DNA from: an uncultured Mycoplasma sp.
GTDB lineage: Bacteria > Bacillota_I > Bacilli_A > RF39 > UBA660
Assembly: GCA_947642635.1 (NCBI GenBank)
Contig: CANRTI010000008.1
Coordinates: 1 to 54,720 of the forward strand
Reading direction: 5' to 3'
Length of the DNA: 54,720 nucleotides
Shown: in pieces, positions 27,448 through 36,187 of the stretch
Layout of the letters: the number at the start of each line of letters is the position of its first letter
Numbering within the stretch: the first letter of the stretch is position 1
Made by a program: the position numbers and the translations under genes
The notes under the pieces: generated by a model
The model's input: only the letters and a program-made list of their open reading frames with translations
Databases searched by the model: none
Told to the model about the DNA's origin: nothing

Positions 27448-29230
27448 AGTATCCTCCACCAGAGCCAAAAGAATCTAACTCTTCTTGTGTAACTACAACA
27501 TTAATTCGCATTCTTCTATTTCCACAAATAAACAATCCTTGACCTTGTGGATAAAATTTAATACCTTCTTTTTCACTTTCATTTAAATCAATTAATTGTG
27601 ATAAATCTTCAACAGCTTGTTTTCGAAGTCCCATTACTAAGTAATAAGAAGCATTATCAAAAATCGCTTTACCATGTTGAATAATTGTTGGTGCTGCAAA
27701 ATCTGTTGGCTGTTGAGTAATAATAATAGTCCCAGTATTATATTTTCGACTTCGTCTTTGAATTTGGGCTAAAAATTCTGCTCCTAATTCATTATGACTA
27801 GCTAAAAGAACATGAGCTTCATCTACCATCATGACAGTATCAACATCTTTATCTAAACATAATCCCCAAGCATATTTCAAGATGTTAAAAAATAATGCAT
27901 TTTTAATATTTTCATCACTATTCATTAATTCTTTAATATTAAATACAATAAAATCTGAATCAATTTTAATAGTTGTATGTCCTGTAAAATAATATCTTAA
28001 CTCTTTTACTAATGGTCTTACTTTTAATTCTAATCTCTCCATTACATCTCGTTCTCTAGTTGCATCAACCATCGAAAGTAATCTTCCTTTAATAGTAGCA
28101 TAAACATCATCAAAAGTTGGATACATTTCACTAGTAAGTTGTGTATAATCAGTATCATAATCAATTCGAAATCTCTTATAAGTATCTTGTACTACTTCAC
28201 TAAATAAAGTTAATACATCCTCTTCAATTGAAGGATTATAATACTTCATAAATGCTTTTAATTGTTGTAAAGTTCTAGTTAATACTGTATATCCTAAGCC
28301 TTGCGAGATTTCATCTTCATCAACATCAACCACGATTTCTAATGGATTTATCATTCCAAAATCGCCACCTTTACCTAAATCTAGGAAACTTCCTCCTAGC
28401 ATGTAGGTCATTTCTCCTAGTTCTCCTTCTGGATCAATTGCAACTATTTTACACCCATTACGAATATGTGTCCTTAAAAGCAATTTAGCAGCTGTTGATT
28501 TACCACTACCAGATGTACCTAACAAAATCAAATTAGCATTGTTACGATTATTTTCATTCCGCATTTTATATAAAAACTGATTAAATAAAACAACACCACC
28601 AGAAAAATCAACACCAAATAAACATGCATCACCAGGATCTTTAATACTATCAAAAACATAAGGATACATTGCAGCAATTGTTACTGAAGGAATAGGCGTT
28701 CCAATACGCTCTTCAATATCTTGTTTTGGAAATATTGGAACAATACTTTTTAAAACTTTTTCTTGTTCAAACATTAAAGATATACCACCCATACCTAAAG
28801 CATTTAAATATCCTCTTACTTCCATTTTCTTAATTTCTAATTCTTCTTTACTATCAGCAGTTAACATTAAATGCATTTGAAAATCAAATATTCTTGCTTG
28901 AGTAGCTGCTAACATACTAATAAATTGTTCTAAAGATTCATAATCTTGACGAATCTTTTCTTGCATTGTTTGATCTTTTTCAGACTGATATCTCGTTTTT
29001 AAATCCGCTATTTCTTTATTAATCATTCTTTGTAAAACATTAAATTGAATAGGAATATGTTTAATTACTACTTTAACACCCGAAATATTTGTAATATCTG
29101 ATAAATAGCCAACATAAATGTTTTTGGGAAAAGTAATAATTGTTATAATAGTCGAATATTTACCACCAATTCGAAACTCGGTTGGCTTAAACTCCATTCC
29201 TTTTGGAGCTACTTCACTTTTTAAACTCAT
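27446..29230 (-). CDS. virB4: VirB4-family ATPase (C-terminal ATPase half, TrsE-like)
   Basis: 594 aa. Residues 1-200 are the rest of the VirB4 N-terminal domain. The ATPase domain has Walker A GTSGSGKST (about 234-242), IVAIDPEGELGEM, Walker B MVDEAHVLLA (about 462) and GTIIITQQPTDF, the standard VirB4/TraC set. VirB4 energises assembly of the secretion channel and pilus. Its ATG shares a base with the TAA of the 187-aa gene upstream (TAATG), so the two halves are translationally coupled; staphylococcal trsD/trsE show the same split. The ATPase motifs appear intact. Confidence 0.95.
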   Translation of the reverse strand: MSLKSEVAPKGMEFKPTEFRIGGKYSTIITIITFPKNIYVGYLSDITNISGVKVVIKHIPIQFNVLQRMINKEIADLKTRYQSEKDQTMQEKIRQDYESLEQFISMLAATQARIFDFQMHLMLTADSKEELEIKKMEVRGYLNALGMGGISLMFEQEKVLKSIVPIFPKQDIEERIGTPIPSVTIAAMYPYVFDSIKDPGDACLFGVDFSGGVVLFNQFLYKMRNENNRNNANLILLGTSGSGKSTAAKLLLRTHIRNGCKIVAIDPEGELGEMTYMLGGSFLDLGKGGDFGMINPLEIVVDVDEDEISQGLGYTVLTRTLQQLKAFMKYYNPSIEEDVLTLFSEVVQDTYKRFRIDYDTDYTQLTSEMYPTFDDVYATIKGRLLSMVDATRERDVMERLELKVRPLVKELRYYFTGHTTIKIDSDFIVFNIKELMNSDENIKNALFFNILKYAWGLCLDKDVDTVMMVDEAHVLLASHNELGAEFLAQIQRRSRKYNTGTIIITQQPTDFAAPTIIQHGKAIFDNASYYLVMGLRKQAVEDLSQLIDLNESEKEGIKFYPQGQGLFICGNRRMRINVVVTQEELDSFGSGGGY

Positions 29231-29793
29231 TAATTCATCACCGTCCCAAAATTACTCGTTTCACCACCATTAAGTAGATTATCTAACATAACTCTTAAGT
29301 CATTATTACTAGTTTGAGTTGATTGTAAACCACAACTAGCTAAACCACTTATTAAACTATGCAATTTTTTTTGTAATATTTCCAACTTTTTCTCTTGAAA
29401 AATAATATAATATTCTGTATCTACAACATTATATTCCACACTCATAAATTGGTTTGCTTTATTAATATCTTGCAATATCAATTTTCTAATTTCATTACTT
29501 GTTGTATTATTATACATTTTTTGTAGCTCAGCTAAATACAAATTAATATCAACTGGACGATCAGCAATAATTACCCAAAATTCGTAATCAATTGTATTAT
29601 AAAAATTTCTTAAATTATATATCATTGTATCTTGCATTGCTTGATCCATAATAAAAATATTTCGAGGATAAATCTTAATTCCCGTAACATAATAACCATT
29701 CTCTAATTGAATCATCCCATTCATTATTTGTTTAACAGGCAACCAAGAATCTGTAAAGTTTTTATTACTTGTTATTTCTGTTGAATTCTTCAT
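29230..29793 (-). CDS. VirB4 N-terminal half as a separate protein (TrsD-like)
   Basis: 187 aa from ATG 29793 (GGATGGTG upstream); the start lies 29 bp inside the PrgI-like gene. It carries features of the extreme N-terminal VirB4 region: a strand pair QLENGYYVTGIKIYPRN, a helix of about 20 residues, FWVIIADRPVDINLYL and a long helical segment ending LISGLASCGLQS. It has no Walker motifs. It is placed immediately before the ATPase half with a one-base overlap, and is not a frameshift of one long gene because both have proper starts and stops. It presumably joins VirB4 at the membrane. Confidence 0.8.
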   Translation of the reverse strand: MKNSTEITSNKNFTDSWLPVKQIMNGMIQLENGYYVTGIKIYPRNIFIMDQAMQDTMIYNLRNFYNTIDYEFWVIIADRPVDINLYLAELQKMYNNTTSNEIRKLILQDINKANQFMSVEYNVVDTEYYIIFQEKKLEILQKKLHSLISGLASCGLQSTQTSNNDLRVMLDNLLNGGETSNFGTVMN

Positions 29794-30088
29794 TAGCACA
29801 CCATCCTCTCCAATAATACTTTTTCGGATTCATAAAATAATTAAATAAATTAGTCAAAAGTTGTAAAATATTATGATAATGTGGAACAGGCATTACTAAA
29901 AATCCACCAATTAATCCTGGCATTAACTTCAATATCAAAATTAATAAAGAATCACCAGGAACAAATAACAACATTGCTAATGTCCAAAAACATCCAACCA
30001 CAAATAATATTAAATCTGTCATTGTGAAAAAACCTAATATTAATTGTGATTTCTTTGTATTAGCAGGTATTATATAATTATTATTCAC
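29765..30088 (-). CDS. PrgI/TrsC-family membrane protein (VirB3-like)
   Basis: A 107-aa protein with two adjacent TM segments (about 22-45 and 47-70), then HNILQLLTNLFNYFMNPKKYYWRGW, the Tyr-Trp-Arg-Gly-Trp end found in PrgI-family proteins of Gram-positive T4SS. PrgI proteins correspond to VirB3 and anchor VirB4. The start is GTG with an AGGAGG eight bases upstream. It overlaps the VirB4 N-terminal half, as expected for partners, and follows virB6 by 19 bp. Confidence 0.85.
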   Translation of the reverse strand: MNNNYIIPANTKKSQLILGFFTMTDLILFVVGCFWTLAMLLFVPGDSLLILILKLMPGLIGGFLVMPVPHYHNILQLLTNLFNYFMNPKKYYWRGWCANEEFNRNNK

Positions 30089-30107
30089 TAATCATTCCTC
30101 CTTTTAA

Positions 30108-32678
30108 TTATTTGCTACTATTTCTTTTAGCCGTATATTTTTTAGAAGCTTCTCTTTTTCTTTGCTTTTCGCTTTGCAATTCTTCAGCAATTTTATCATC
30201 ACGTTGTTTTAATAAAGCATCAATAGCCTTATTTTCATCTCGAGTCGCAACATTGTCCGCAGAAATTTTTTCTTTTTCATATTCATAATAACTAGTTGTG
30301 CCTTTTGAATCTTTGTCTAAAATATCTGCCAGTTCCCAATGCGTTAAATCTTTTCCATCTGCTATCAACACATCATTTTCATCACGTGTTTCACTATGAA
30401 CCATTCCATTTCCAATTTCTCTATAGACTGTTTTAACCTCTCGCTCATCTCCATTTACATCACGTACTTTTTCAGCTTTAGTAACAATCAATCCACCAGT
30501 ATTTTCATCACGTTTTGAGGTATATTTTGCTTCTTTAACGATAAAATTCCCATTAGAATCAACTTTACGCATACCATCACTATCATATTCATAAGACTTA
30601 ACTTCAAAACTGCCTTCACTAGCCAATTTTTCATAGAAATTAGCAGTAACTGTTTTGGAATAATTTGAATTCTTACTTCCAAGTTCACTAGTTATAAATG
30701 CATTTCTAACTTCATCTCTAATTCCTTTTTCAGTAACACTAAGTTCACCATGATCTTCTAAATCTGTGATGTCTGTTCTAGTACTTAATTCTGATAATTT
30801 CCTTCTATATTCAGAAAGTCCAATTACTGTTTCTTCTTGATGTCCATCACTATTGTTGTAAGAAACTCTATATTTTCTTTTATTTTCATCAGCATAATAA
30901 AATGTTGAACCTTGCTCAGACAATTCAGATAATCTTTTACCTGTTATTGCTTCCATGTACATATTCCCATCTCTATCAACATATCTAATAGTATGTTCAT
31001 AACTACCATTATCGAATTTTTTATCTGCTTCTTTATCTAATTCTGATTTTAATTTTTTTTGCTCGCCAGCCCAACTAATTTTAGAATCTAAATTTGCTAT
31101 TTTATCATTTGTAACAGCCATTCGACCAACATTTTTAGTTTTCTTTGCTTTTAATTGTTCTGCTCCAATATCATCAATTTCAGCAACATCACCAATTGCT
31201 ATTTCTATGTTTTTACCAGTCTTACTATCAATATAAGAAATGGCTGAAGATGACTGATTTTCTACAGACGTCTTTCCAGATTTTAACTTACGCTCTTCTG
31301 CTTCTGCCGATGTTGTATATCCAAATTTTTGTCTTATAGTATCCGCTGCTATATCCCGGAATCTTACACCTGATGCTTTGGCATCTTTTCTATCTTGATA
31401 TCTTTGATGCTCAGCACCAAGATTTTTCCAACCATTCTTCCATCCTCTTATCAATGCAAAAGGATTTCCATGAGCTACACCTAAAGATGCTGCAGCTGCG
31501 GCAGCTTTACTAAGTCCAAAAAAACCACCATCTTTTAATTTATTTTTTAATCCTAATTTCATATTACCAGAATCAATTCCTGTAATATCAGAAAATAATT
31601 TTGGAGCTTGACGCATAAACATAACAATTCCCATTAAAATAAATGCTTGAGCCAATAAAGCAAGTAATATATTATAATCATATAATTGAGAAGTTAAAAA
31701 TTCAGATTTTAACATTTCTCGACATAAAAATAAACAAAAATAGAAAGCAAATATTCTTACAAAAACTTCTAAATAACAAGTTAATGTTACTTTTACCCAC
31801 TGTTTAAGTGCCCCACTCATTTTGCCTTCAGGTATAACACTTAAGAAAATAGGAATCGGACCAACTAATTGATAAAAGACCAATTTTACAAGTCTTAATC
31901 CCATATCAAAACAATAAGATATTCCCACATAAAGAAGCAAAAAACCAGCTAATAGGCTTAACAAAAAATTAAAATCAATTTCGCCATCATAAGCTTTTTT
32001 ATTAAAATCTCCATATGAGTAGAAATTCCCCTTTGCTTCAACATATTCCATTGTATCTTTAAAATTTTCCTTTTCGCCTTCAACAGTTCTTTGACAAACA
32101 TCCAATTCATCTATAGCTAGCATATTTGGATTATTTGCCTTTTCAGCTTCAATTGCTTTTTGACATGTATCACTTTCAACATTAACATTAAAAAAAGCTG
32201 TATATACTCCATTAACAATTTTAAATGCTCCTGAATAAACTCTTTGAATATTATCTTCAGATATTGGCGAATCATCACTCCCAACATTTCCGTAAGAAAA
32301 AAATTTTCCTAAAGTATTATTATTAGTTATAAAAGCATCTTGAAAATCAAATGCAAAAGAAAATATTAATGGTAATAGGGCAATCACAATACTTGCTACT
32401 ATTAAATTCACTACCATCTTTCTGATTGTTGTTGCACTCTTTTTTGATTCTTCAGCACTAACCATTCCTTTTAATAAAGAAAAAGATATAATAAATAACA
32501 TAATTATTCCTAAAACAACATAAAAGTTTTGTATAATTATATCATAAGAACTATTATCTATTAAACGTCCAGATGCTAAAATTAAAAACACTTCAAAAGC
32601 CCAAGATGCAACTGTATAAACACCTGATACTAACCAAATACCAATCCCTATTATCCCTTCTGGAATCCAATCAAACAT
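30108..32678 (-). CDS. VirB6/TrbL-like polytopic channel protein with long polar tail
   Basis: 856 aa. The first ~370 residues hold about seven TM segments (about 8-36, 50-70, 88-108, 232-255, 265-282, 293-318 and 334-356) and a hydrophilic loop with a few cysteines (about 120-225), the VirB6/TrbL architecture forming the inner channel. From about 385 to the end is a charged, soluble region with repeats of RDENG/DENDV type and strands suggestive of an extended domain; its role is unknown. RBS GGGGGTG at good distance. Preceded by a 30-aa ORF that stops four bases upstream. Confidence 0.88.
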   Translation of the reverse strand: MFDWIPEGIIGIGIWLVSGVYTVASWAFEVFLILASGRLIDNSSYDIIIQNFYVVLGIIMLFIISFSLLKGMVSAEESKKSATTIRKMVVNLIVASIVIALLPLIFSFAFDFQDAFITNNNTLGKFFSYGNVGSDDSPISEDNIQRVYSGAFKIVNGVYTAFFNVNVESDTCQKAIEAEKANNPNMLAIDELDVCQRTVEGEKENFKDTMEYVEAKGNFYSYGDFNKKAYDGEIDFNFLLSLLAGFLLLYVGISYCFDMGLRLVKLVFYQLVGPIPIFLSVIPEGKMSGALKQWVKVTLTCYLEVFVRIFAFYFCLFLCREMLKSEFLTSQLYDYNILLALLAQAFILMGIVMFMRQAPKLFSDITGIDSGNMKLGLKNKLKDGGFFGLSKAAAAAASLGVAHGNPFALIRGWKNGWKNLGAEHQRYQDRKDAKASGVRFRDIAADTIRQKFGYTTSAEAEERKLKSGKTSVENQSSSAISYIDSKTGKNIEIAIGDVAEIDDIGAEQLKAKKTKNVGRMAVTNDKIANLDSKISWAGEQKKLKSELDKEADKKFDNGSYEHTIRYVDRDGNMYMEAITGKRLSELSEQGSTFYYADENKRKYRVSYNNSDGHQEETVIGLSEYRRKLSELSTRTDITDLEDHGELSVTEKGIRDEVRNAFITSELGSKNSNYSKTVTANFYEKLASEGSFEVKSYEYDSDGMRKVDSNGNFIVKEAKYTSKRDENTGGLIVTKAEKVRDVNGDEREVKTVYREIGNGMVHSETRDENDVLIADGKDLTHWELADILDKDSKGTTSYYEYEKEKISADNVATRDENKAIDALLKQRDDKIAEELQSEKQRKREASKKYTAKRNSSK

Positions 32679-32682
32679 CTTA

Positions 32683-32775
32683 CTACACCCCCACAGTTAT
32701 ATAAACTAAAAAACTACTATTTTTACAATAAATAGTATTATTTTCAAAATTAGTCAAATTTATCCAATAATTCAT
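32683..32775 (-). CDS. Small ORF (30 aa) upstream of virB6
   Basis: ATG 32775 has AAGGAG (7-base spacing) upstream and a TATAAT-like box a little further. The product starts MNYWINLTNFEN and ends SSFLVYITVGV, then TAG. Its stop is four bases before the virB6 ATG and its last codons contain the virB6 SD. Could be a short structural peptide or a leader that couples translation. Supported only by its RBS and spacing. Confidence 0.4.
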   Translation of the reverse strand: MNYWINLTNFENNTIYCKNSSFLVYITVGV

Positions 32776-32846
32776 ATAACCACTCCTTATTCATTATAAC
32801 ATAATAATCTTAAAACTTTTAAACAAATACTTAAAATTATTATATT

Positions 32847-33380
32847 TTATTTGCAATACTTTGAAGGATTAAATAAACATTTTGTACATCTTCCAAAATT
32901 ACTATTTTTCTCATTTTGAACTTCATCTGGAAAGACAGTATTCAATGCAGCCATTATAATAGTTGGGAGTAAAAATACAACTATCCCAGCAATCACTCGT
33001 CTTATTAAAGCAGTAGTTGCTTTATTTATTGCTTTTTCATCATTAGATAGTGCTGCTCTTCCAAAATCTACCATACCTAAAACAATAATTAATAAAGGAA
33101 CAAACCAGCAAACAATTCGAATTACATAACCAACAATTCTCATCGCATTAGTCATATATACATTACTACAAATATTATTATAATCAATATCAGTTGTCGA
33201 TTCCGGTATAAATTCACCACCACCATCTTCAACTGTAACATGAACTGCCAAAATATTGTTATTATTTATTTCGTTTTCAACATAGTTTTTATCATAAATC
33301 TTAAATCCCCAAAAAATACTTATAACACTAAATAAACAAATTAACATTAAAATAATTTTTATTTTCTTATTAGTTTTCAT
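32847..33380 (-). CDS. VirB2-type pilin-like protein (long form)
   Basis: 177 aa: a signal/TM near residues 8-26, an extracellular stretch of about 50 residues with two Cys, then the two-helix VirB2-like core. Core: VIRIVCWFVPLLIIVLGMVD (about 84-105), a Lys/Asn-rich cytoplasmic loop with DEKAINKAT, and IAGIVVFLLPTIIMAAL (about 129-148), then a Cys-rich tail (RCTKCLF...KYCK). The core matches the next gene upstream closely in pattern and hydrophobicity. A second pilin or a minor/capping subunit is plausible. Transcribed with its own -10 (TATAAT, 33404-33409) after a terminator. Confidence 0.75.
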   Translation of the reverse strand: MKTNKKIKIILMLICLFSVISIFWGFKIYDKNYVENEINNNNILAVHVTVEDGGGEFIPESTTDIDYNNICSNVYMTNAMRIVGYVIRIVCWFVPLLIIVLGMVDFGRAALSNDEKAINKATTALIRRVIAGIVVFLLPTIIMAALNTVFPDEVQNEKNSNFGRCTKCLFNPSKYCK

Positions 33381-33430
33381 ACATACCGTACCTACCTACC
33401 AAAATTATAACATAAAACTAAATTGTTGAA

Positions 33431-33454
33431 AATAAAAAAATCACTATAGTGATT
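33431..33454 (-). terminator. Terminator directly after the short VirB2-like pilin gene
   Basis: AATCACTATAGTGATT (33439-33454) is a perfect hairpin followed on the minus strand by TTTTTTTATTTT. Six bases after the pilin stop. Together with the strong promoter at 33850-33878 it makes a single-gene transcription unit, suiting a highly expressed major subunit. Confidence 0.8.
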
Positions 33455-33460
33455 AATCTA

Positions 33461-33820
33461 TTATTTACCTAATATATCGCCAGAAACAGAGTTTCTTTCT
33501 GGACACTCCCCACCAGTGATGCATCTTACACAAACAAGATAATCTGATCCTTCACTAAGACTTACAGCCCCAATTGCACTAAATACAGCATTTACAATTG
33601 TTGGAATAAAGAATAAAACAATTGCTGCAATAAATCTTTTAATTAATGACGAAACTGATTTACTAATTTGTTTATCATCACTTGATACAACAGCTTTTCC
33701 TAAATCTACCATACCCATTATAATTAAAATCAAAGGTATAATTATTTTAATAAGAGTAACAACCCAACCTAATACATACCAAACATTTGCAGTATCTGCA
33801 CAAAACGCACCTAATAACAT
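33461..33820 (-). CDS. VirB2-like T4SS pilin (major candidate)
   Basis: 119 aa: an N-terminal segment with ADTANVWYVLGWVVTLIKII, helix 1 to about residue 36, a polar loop GKAVVSSDDKQISKS, helix 2 (about 63-85, FIAAIVLFFIPTIVNAVF) and a Cys-containing tail (CVRCITGGECPE). The pattern fits the T4SS_pilin/VirB2 family, in which two TM helices pack into the pilus. It has its own promoter with near-consensus hexamers and a terminator right after the stop, consistent with the highest expression in the cluster. RBS AGAAGGA precedes ATG. Confidence 0.82.
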   Translation of the reverse strand: MLLGAFCADTANVWYVLGWVVTLIKIIIPLILIIMGMVDLGKAVVSSDDKQISKSVSSLIKRFIAAIVLFFIPTIVNAVFSAIGAVSLSEGSDYLVCVRCITGGECPERNSVSGDILGK

Positions 33821-33849
33821 AAAAATCCTTCTTTCTCTTTCTTATTTAA

Positions 33850-33878
33850 ATTTTATCTAAAATATCCTTAGATGTCAA
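33850..33878 (-). promoter_or_regulatory. Strong promoter of the VirB2-like pilin gene
   Basis: TTGACA (consensus -35, 33878-33873) and TAAAAT (-10, 33855-33850) with a 17-base spacer on the minus strand. It is the best sigma-A promoter match I found in the window. Confidence 0.8.
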
Positions 33879-33919
33879 GAAAATATCCATTTTCTGACAA
33901 GTTTTTACTACGATTTATA

Positions 33920-34894
33920 TTAAAACTTCCACTTTGAGCCCTTATCACTATTTATTCTTGAAAAACCTAACGCGACTAAAAATTCATCAATTATCATATT
34001 ATTATCTAATTTTTCATCTAAACAAGGAATATTAAAGAACACTTTACTACCACTTTCTCTTTGAAAATCAGCCACATCTCCAGCATTCAAAACACTCTTG
34101 TTTAAAACAATTTTTTTATTTCTTAATTTTTCAAAGATCTTTCGATCATTTCGTATTAATTTATTCAATTTTATAATTCCTGGTTCAATTAAATAAATAA
34201 CTTCTGTACAAACATTTTCAGGTCCATCATTTAAATCAACTAATATTACTTCATAATCACTACTATTGTTAATCTTAAAAGAAATATTCATAAAATCTGC
34301 ATTCTCTAAATTATGTTCATTAAAATATTCAAAATCTGTATTATTAATTTCAAATGCTTTAACTTTATAAGCAGTTTCAAGCTGTTTTTTCAACATATAA
34401 ATTAATGTTGTAGCACCCGCATGATCAGTCATATTTTTAAAACCAATTACTCGTTGTTCTATTTTTACACTTTGACTTACTACATCACGCCTATTATTAT
34501 TCTTTGGTTTAGCACTAAAATCTTGATAACTAGCAACATCCTTATAAGAATTGGGATTTTGAATCAAATAAGGCACTGTATCAATATTTCTAGTAAAATT
34601 ATATATTCCCACAGAAACCAAAAAAGAAAGGTAATCAGAAGAATTTACTACCGCCGAATCATCTAATAACAAAATTATTTTATCCATTTCAAAATTTAAT
34701 GATAATTCTCGCATTGTATTAACATTTTCATAATTTTTTATTGCTGTAACATCTATTATCATCTTATTAAAATAAAAATTACTAAATTTATTAACTAAAT
34801 CAGAAACTGTAAATTCACCATTTATTGCTTCCAAAACATCAATATTTAATGTTCCTAACAATGTTTGATATTTATTTGCTACTATAACATTCAT
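33920..34894 (-). CDS. TadZ/CpaE-like protein lacking a P-loop lysine
   Basis: 324 aa. An N-terminal receiver-like domain (about 1-115: DVTAIKNYENV, IILLLDDSAVV) is followed by a linker and a MinD-like domain (about 145-324). The position of the deviant Walker A reads GFKNMTDHAGATTLIYML, keeping GATT but without the usual KGG..K lysines, so ATP binding is doubtful. TadZ/CpaE proteins sit at the pole or membrane and recruit the Tad machinery, and several are atypical ATPases. It lies between the pilin-like genes and the T4SS half, physically linking the two systems. RBS AAAAGGAG precedes ATG. Confidence 0.72.
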   Translation of the reverse strand: MNVIVANKYQTLLGTLNIDVLEAINGEFTVSDLVNKFSNFYFNKMIIDVTAIKNYENVNTMRELSLNFEMDKIILLLDDSAVVNSSDYLSFLVSVGIYNFTRNIDTVPYLIQNPNSYKDVASYQDFSAKPKNNNRRDVVSQSVKIEQRVIGFKNMTDHAGATTLIYMLKKQLETAYKVKAFEINNTDFEYFNEHNLENADFMNISFKINNSSDYEVILVDLNDGPENVCTEVIYLIEPGIIKLNKLIRNDRKIFEKLRNKKIVLNKSVLNAGDVADFQRESGSKVFFNIPCLDEKLDNNMIIDEFLVALGFSRINSDKGSKWKF

Positions 34895-34907
34895 ATTTTT
34901 CTCCTTT

Positions 34908-35402
34908 TTATTTTAATAACTGACTATCCCGATACAATTTTACTCCTTTTGTTTCACCATTAACTTTAAAAACCGCTAAATCTCCAAAAAAAGGAAGATC
35001 AAATTTAAAAAATAATGTCACACCAAAATAAACTTTTTTACCATTCGGATAATTTTTATCATTAATTTTGCAATTATTTCCATCACATCGATAATTTAAA
35101 CAATAATAATATTGCTTATTATTACGGGCTGACTCATATCCACCACCAACTAAATCATAAACTCCAAACTGATTAGAAAGACAATTTCCTTTAGTCTTAT
35201 AACCATTTGAAATTAAATAATTATTTATAATTTCCAAAGATTTTGTTGTGGTACCTTCATATTTTTCAATAATCCCAATCATTTCATTTTTTAACTTAAA
35301 TACTCGATTGTAAGTAACAGCAACTGCTAAAAATGCTGCAAACAAAAAAGTAAAAGCTAACACAATTTTAAAAAGAGTAGTTGTTCCAACTGTCTGTCTC
35401 AT
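34908..35402 (-). CDS. Tad-type minor pilin/pseudopilin-like protein A
   Basis: 164 aa with a short N-terminal leader (MRQTVGTTTLF), one hydrophobic helix (about 12-30) and an external domain with four cysteines (CLSNQ; CLNYRC; NNC). It shares plan and C-terminal ending (a strand FFKFDLPFFGDLAVFKVNG) with the 172-aa protein upstream, so they are paralogs. The TadE/TadF role (minor pilin) is inferred from size, topology and neighbourhood. No prepilin peptidase gene is visible in the window. Confidence 0.65.
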   Translation of the reverse strand: MRQTVGTTTLFKIVLAFTFLFAAFLAVAVTYNRVFKLKNEMIGIIEKYEGTTTKSLEIINNYLISNGYKTKGNCLSNQFGVYDLVGGGYESARNNKQYYYCLNYRCDGNNCKINDKNYPNGKKVYFGVTLFFKFDLPFFGDLAVFKVNGETKGVKLYRDSQLLK

Positions 35403-35414
35403 TATTTTTTATCC

Positions 35415-35933
35415 TTACCCAAACATTACCTTTGTTGACCCATATACATTAAATGTCATCAAACCTTTTATAACTGGAATATCTAATTGATAAAATAACA
35501 TAATATCAAAATAAATCATTGCTGGATAATCCCCAGAAGTAATTTGACATTTATTATTTTTACATTTATCTTTTAAATCCTTTTGATAAGCTTTAGCTAC
35601 ATCATTTGCTTTCACACAAAATGCTACTTCATTTGTTGTAATATTCCCATTTCGATTATATCCTATCCACGACGAATCAGGACACTTCTTACCTGTTACA
35701 CGATAACCAGCATCTTGTAATTCACTAACTATTTTTGAAACTGTTTCATTATTTAATTTATAATTAGAAGTGGCTGAAGCAGAAATTTTTTCGGTTTCTA
35801 AAATGGTTAGAATTTCATCTTTTACACCAAAAGCTTTTGAATGATTAATTGTTAAACACATAACTCCAGTAAATACTAACACAAATATAATAACTATTTG
35901 AAAAATGGATATTCCACCAATTGCTTCTTTCAT
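35415..35933 (-). CDS. Tad-type minor pilin/pseudopilin-like protein B
   Basis: 172 aa. Leader MKEAIGGISIF, hydrophobic helix (about 9-27, QIVIIFVLVFTGVMC), then an external domain with several Cys and a Lys-rich segment (DLKDKCKNNKCQ). The end MLFYQLDIPVIKGLMTFNVYG parallels the 164-aa paralog. Follows the two 77-82-aa pilin genes by 10 bp, in one transcript from the promoter at 36466-36494. Confidence 0.65.
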   Translation of the reverse strand: MKEAIGGISIFQIVIIFVLVFTGVMCLTINHSKAFGVKDEILTILETEKISASATSNYKLNNETVSKIVSELQDAGYRVTGKKCPDSSWIGYNRNGNITTNEVAFCVKANDVAKAYQKDLKDKCKNNKCQITSGDYPAMIYFDIMLFYQLDIPVIKGLMTFNVYGSTKVMFG

Positions 35934-35943
35934 AACTCACTTC

Positions 35944-36177
35944 CTAACCTTTGTATACACACTCAAACTCTTCACTAGGATTGTTTTTAGGGTGACACGT
36001 TACTGTTTCACATTTCCTATTACGACATGGTTCACAAATTGCTTTACTACATTGCGAACTTTTGTTAAAATTTTCTTTAATTAGCGGCCATAAAGTAAAG
36101 TAAAAAAAGGCCATTAGAACTCCAACAGCTATAACAACTATAACAGTAGTATTTAATTCACCAGTTGCCTCTTTCAT
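35944..36177 (-). CDS. Flp-like small pilin 2
   Basis: 77 aa beginning MKEATGELNTTVIVVIAVG, nearly identical to the N terminus of its 82-aa neighbour, with a hydrophobic helix to about residue 30. It then ends with a short Cys-rich domain (seven Cys, CSKAICEPCRNRKCETVTC), suggesting disulfides. Small size plus N-terminal helix fits a Flp/Tad pilin subunit. Ten bases after the preceding gene. Confidence 0.7.
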   Translation of the reverse strand: MKEATGELNTTVIVVIAVGVLMAFFYFTLWPLIKENFNKSSQCSKAICEPCRNRKCETVTCHPKNNPSEEFECVYKG

Positions 36178-36187
36178 AAACTAATTA

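Noticed and set aside
29225-29235. The VirB4 split as a frameshift error
   Set aside because: Start and stop overlap as TAATG with sensible N and C termini, and a known relative (trsD/trsE) has the same split.
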